From contig JAPZTW010000002.1 in the NCBI GenBank assembly GCA_027533105.1, forward strand, positions 462,997 through 526,996: a stretch of 64,000 nucleotides of DNA, written 5' to 3'. The notes beneath the pieces are model-generated. The model did not search any database. It saw only the letters and a program-made list of their open reading frames with translations, and was not told where the DNA came from. The DNA comes from Sphingomonadaceae bacterium. Lineage in GTDB: Bacteria > Pseudomonadota > Alphaproteobacteria > Sphingomonadales > Sphingomonadaceae. Position numbers and translations under genes: made by a program. This document shows positions 61,651-64,000 of this stretch, piece by piece. Position 1 is the stretch's first letter; every line of letters begins with the position of its first letter.

Positions 61651-63981
61651 TCAATCGTCGCCCTTGAGGAAGGCGGGGAGATGATCCGGGCTACCGCCCT
61701 CGTCGCGCTCACGACCCCGATCACTCCTGGGACCGCGATCGCCATCGCGGCCCCGATCGGCCCTGGGACCACGGTCACCGCCGCGACCACCGCGATCGCC
61801 ATCGCGACGCGGGCGACGATCGCCCCGGTCACCGCGATCGCCCCGGTCACCACGTGGTTCGCGCGGCGGGCGGGTGTCTTCCAGCTCGGCACCGGTTTCC
61901 TGATCGACGACGCGCATCGACAGGCGAACCTTGCCGCGCTGGTCGATCTCGAGCACCTTGACCTTCACGGCCTGGCCTTCGGACACGACGTCGGTTGGCT
62001 TCTCGACGCGCTCGTTGCGCATTTCCGAGACGTGGACGAGACCGTCCTTGCCGCCCATGAAGTTCACGAAAGCGCCGAAATCGACGATCGTGACGACCTT
62101 GCCGTCATAGATCTTGCCGACTTCCGGTTCCTCGACGATGCCCAGGATCCAGTTCTTGGCGGCTTCGATCTGGGCCGGATCGCTCGACGAGATCTTGATC
62201 AGACCTTCATCGTCGATGTCGACCTTGGCACCGGTTTCGGCGACGATCTCGCGGATCACCTTGCCGCCGGTCCCGATCACTTCGCGGATCTTCGACTTGT
62301 CGATCTGGATCGTCTCGATGCGCGGCGCGTGAGCCGACAGCTCGGTCCGGGCCGAACCCAGGGCCTTGGTCATTTCGCCCAGGATGTGCGCACGGCCTTC
62401 CTTGGCCTGATGCAGCGCGGCTTCGAAGATTTCCTTCGTGATCCCGGCCACCTTGATGTCCATCTGCATCGTGGTAATGCCTTCGGAGGTGCCGGCCACC
62501 TTGAAGTCCATGTCGCCCAGGTGATCTTCGTCACCCAGGATGTCGGACAGCACGGTGAACTCGTCGCCTTCCAGGATCAGGCCCATCGCGATGCCCGAAA
62601 CCGGGCGCTTGATCGGCACGCCGGCGTCCATCATCGACAGCGCGCCGCCGCAGACGGTGGCCATCGACGAGGAACCGTTGGACTCGGTGATGTCCGAGAC
62701 CACGCGGATCGTGTAGGGGAACTCTTCCTTGCTGGGCAGGACCGCCTGCAGGGCGCGCCAGGCCAGCTTGCCGTGGCCGGTGTCGCGGCGCGAAGGCGCC
62801 CCGAAGCGGCCCACTTCACCGACCGAATAGGGCGGGAAGTTGTAGTGCAGCATGAAGTTCGAGTAGCTCAGGCCTTCCAGCCCGTCGATCATCTGCTCCG
62901 CATCCTTGGTGCCAAGGGTGGTGGTGCAGATCGCCTGCGTTTCGCCGCGGGTGAACAGCGCCGAACCGTGGGTACGCGGCAGAAAGCCGACGATCGATTC
63001 GATCGGGCGGACCTGGTTGACCTTGCGCCCGTCGATGCGGGTGCCGTCCTTCAGGATCGCGCCGCGCACGATGTCGGCCTCGACCTTCTTGACCGACTTG
63101 ATCGCGACCATCTGGGTCTGGGCGTCTTCGCTGGCGAAAGCTTCCTTGGCCTTGTCGCGCGCCGCGTTGAGCGCGTTCGAGCGGGCCGACTTGTCGGTCA
63201 GCTTGTAGGCCGCGGCAATATCGGCGCCGATCAGCTTCTTGAGCTTGTCCTTGATCGCCGAATTGTCCGAAACGGCGACTTCCCACGGATCCTTGGCGGC
63301 CTTTTCCGCCAGATCGATGATCAGCTTGCAGACCTTCTTGCACTCGTCGTGCGCGAAGAGGACCGCGCCGAGCATGACTTCTTCCGACAGCTCGCGGGCC
63401 TGCGATTCCACCATCATCACGGCATTGCCGGTGGCGGCGACAACCAGGTCGAGATCGCCGGCGGCAGCAGCGTCCTGCTTCGGGTTGAGCAGGTATTCGC
63501 CATCGGCGTAACCAACACGGACCGCGCCGATCGGGCCCATGAAGGGCACGCCCGAGATGGTCAGCGCGGCCGAGGCGGCGATCATCGCCAGCACATCGGG
63601 CTCGCACTCGCCATCATAGGACAGCACCTGGGCAATCACGTTGATTTCGTTGTAGAAGCCTTCGGGGAACAGCGGACGGACCGGACGGTCGATCAGGCGG
63701 GAAACCAGCGTTTCCTTTTCCGTCGCGCCGCGTTCGCGCTTGAAGAAGCCGCCCGGGATCCGGCCGGCCGCGAAATACTTTTCCTGGTAGTGGACGGTGA
63801 GCGGGAAGAAGTCCTGCCCTTCCTTGACGCTCTTGGCGGCCGTGACGGCGCAGAGCACGACAGTTTCGCCATAGGTGGCGAGGACCGCGCCGTCAGCCTG
63901 ACGGGCAATGCGGCCGGTTTCCAGGGTGAGGGTCTTTCCGCCCCACTCCATGCTTACGGTTTTGACGTCGAACATTTTCAT
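61651..63981 (-). CDS. pnp: Polyribonucleotide nucleotidyltransferase (PNPase)
   Basis: A 776-residue phosphorolytic 3'-5' exoribonuclease of the RNA degradosome. Two RNase PH domains are seen ([20 protein letters not shown], and [17 protein letters not shown] with [20 protein letters not shown]), then KH ([15 protein letters not shown]) and S1 ([19 protein letters not shown]) domains. The C-terminal 70 residues are a repetitive GDRGDRGD / RPRRDGDR tail ending in PAFLKGDD. Start at the first ATG (MKMFDVK); a second ATG two codons later is possible. Confidence 0.97.
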   Translation of the reverse strand: MKMFDVKTVSMEWGGKTLTLETGRIARQADGAVLATYGETVVLCAVTAAKSVKEGQDFFPLTVHYQEKYFAAGRIPGGFFKRERGATEKETLVSRLIDRPVRPLFPEGFYNEINVIAQVLSYDGECEPDVLAMIAASAALTISGVPFMGPIGAVRVGYADGEYLLNPKQDAAAAGDLDLVVAATGNAVMMVESQARELSEEVMLGAVLFAHDECKKVCKLIIDLAEKAAKDPWEVAVSDNSAIKDKLKKLIGADIAAAYKLTDKSARSNALNAARDKAKEAFASEDAQTQMVAIKSVKKVEADIVRGAILKDGTRIDGRKVNQVRPIESIVGFLPRTHGSALFTRGETQAICTTTLGTKDAEQMIDGLEGLSYSNFMLHYNFPPYSVGEVGRFGAPSRRDTGHGKLAWRALQAVLPSKEEFPYTIRVVSDITESNGSSSMATVCGGALSMMDAGVPIKRPVSGIAMGLILEGDEFTVLSDILGDEDHLGDMDFKVAGTSEGITTMQMDIKVAGITKEIFEAALHQAKEGRAHILGEMTKALGSARTELSAHAPRIETIQIDKSKIREVIGTGGKVIREIVAETGAKVDIDDEGLIKISSSDPAQIEAAKNWILGIVEEPEVGKIYDGKVVTIVDFGAFVNFMGGKDGLVHVSEMRNERVEKPTDVVSEGQAVKVKVLEIDQRGKVRLSMRVVDQETGAELEDTRPPREPRGDRGDRGDRGDRRPRRDGDRGGRGGDRGPRADRGRDGDRGPRSDRGRERDEGGSPDHLPAFLKGDD

Positions 63982-64000
63982 TCCTTCAGCCCGCAGGCCC

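Noticed and set aside
1..64000. CRISPR arrays or rRNA genes
   Set aside because: No regularly spaced repeats and no rRNA-like sequence were seen. The repeats found are isolated palindromes, operators or protein-level repeats.

Overview
The window reads as a chromosome segment of a GC-rich alphaproteobacterium, most likely a sphingomonad. The evidence is a GcrA homologue, a BioR-type GntR regulator with TTATCGATAA boxes beside the biotin operon, the DUF2924 / serine recombinase / helix-turn-helix triplet, and the general protein flavour. I could not run a search, so the genus is open.

Layout. (1) 1-28,430: most of an HK97-like siphovirus prophage. Its left end lies outside the window. Late genes run leftward from about 16.0 kb: HNH nuclease, a tail-like accessory gene, ParB-methyltransferase, small and large terminase, portal, prohead protease, capsid, connectors, tail terminator, tail tube, tail chaperone with a -1 frameshift, and tape measure. 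Early genes also run leftward from 24.7 kb: a small DNA-binding protein, a sigma-like factor, a PD-(D/E)XK nuclease, a primase-helicase and a RuvC-like resolvase. A LexA/CI-type repressor and the large serine recombinase cassette run rightward to the right end. (2) 28,500-33,282: chromosomal bioR and the divergent bioBFDA operon, with one BioR box at each start. (3) 33.3-43.5 kb: two small genes, then a leftward eight-gene heavy-metal operon (CDF transporter, ICMT-like, DUF3703, His-rich protein, CzcC, CzcB, CzcA, truncated P-type ATPase) fired from a 19-bp-spacer MerR-type promoter next to a divergent merR gene. The last gene is cut and joined to a helicase remnant. (4) 43.6-45.3 kb: a scar made of an IS5-like transposase start, a sulfotransferase fragment, a tail-fibre fragment and a decayed copy of the recombinase-associated HTH gene. 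(5) 45.4-52.7 kb: copper resistance. A leftward operon (two small metal-binding proteins, CopA oxidase, CopB) and a rightward operon (copper P-type ATPase, PepSY protein, DUF411 protein) leave from two mirror-image MerR-type promoters. (6) 52.8-53.6 kb: another phage scar (tail-spike S74 chaperone end plus an HTH tail) touching the 3' side of a tRNA-Ser(CGA). (7) 53.6 kb to the end: core chromosome with hspQ, a Pr6Pr membrane protein, an ABC-2 permease, gcrA, an S1/P1 nuclease, a GGDEF cyclase, a DUF3142 lipoprotein with a large secreted partner, and pnp.

How it fits together. The prophage looks structurally intact as far as it can be seen. The metal genes form two separately controlled efflux/detoxification units (zinc/cadmium/cobalt-type and copper-type) inside a region whose joints are made of broken phage and IS pieces, which suggests repeated insertion and deletion near the tRNA-Ser. 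I found no CRISPR array, no rRNA and no complete insertion sequence. The best individual signals are the programmed frameshift at 4,803-4,809, the three MerR-type promoters, the paired BioR boxes, and the precise gene-fusion joints near 34.3, 43.95, 45.03 and 53.2 kb.
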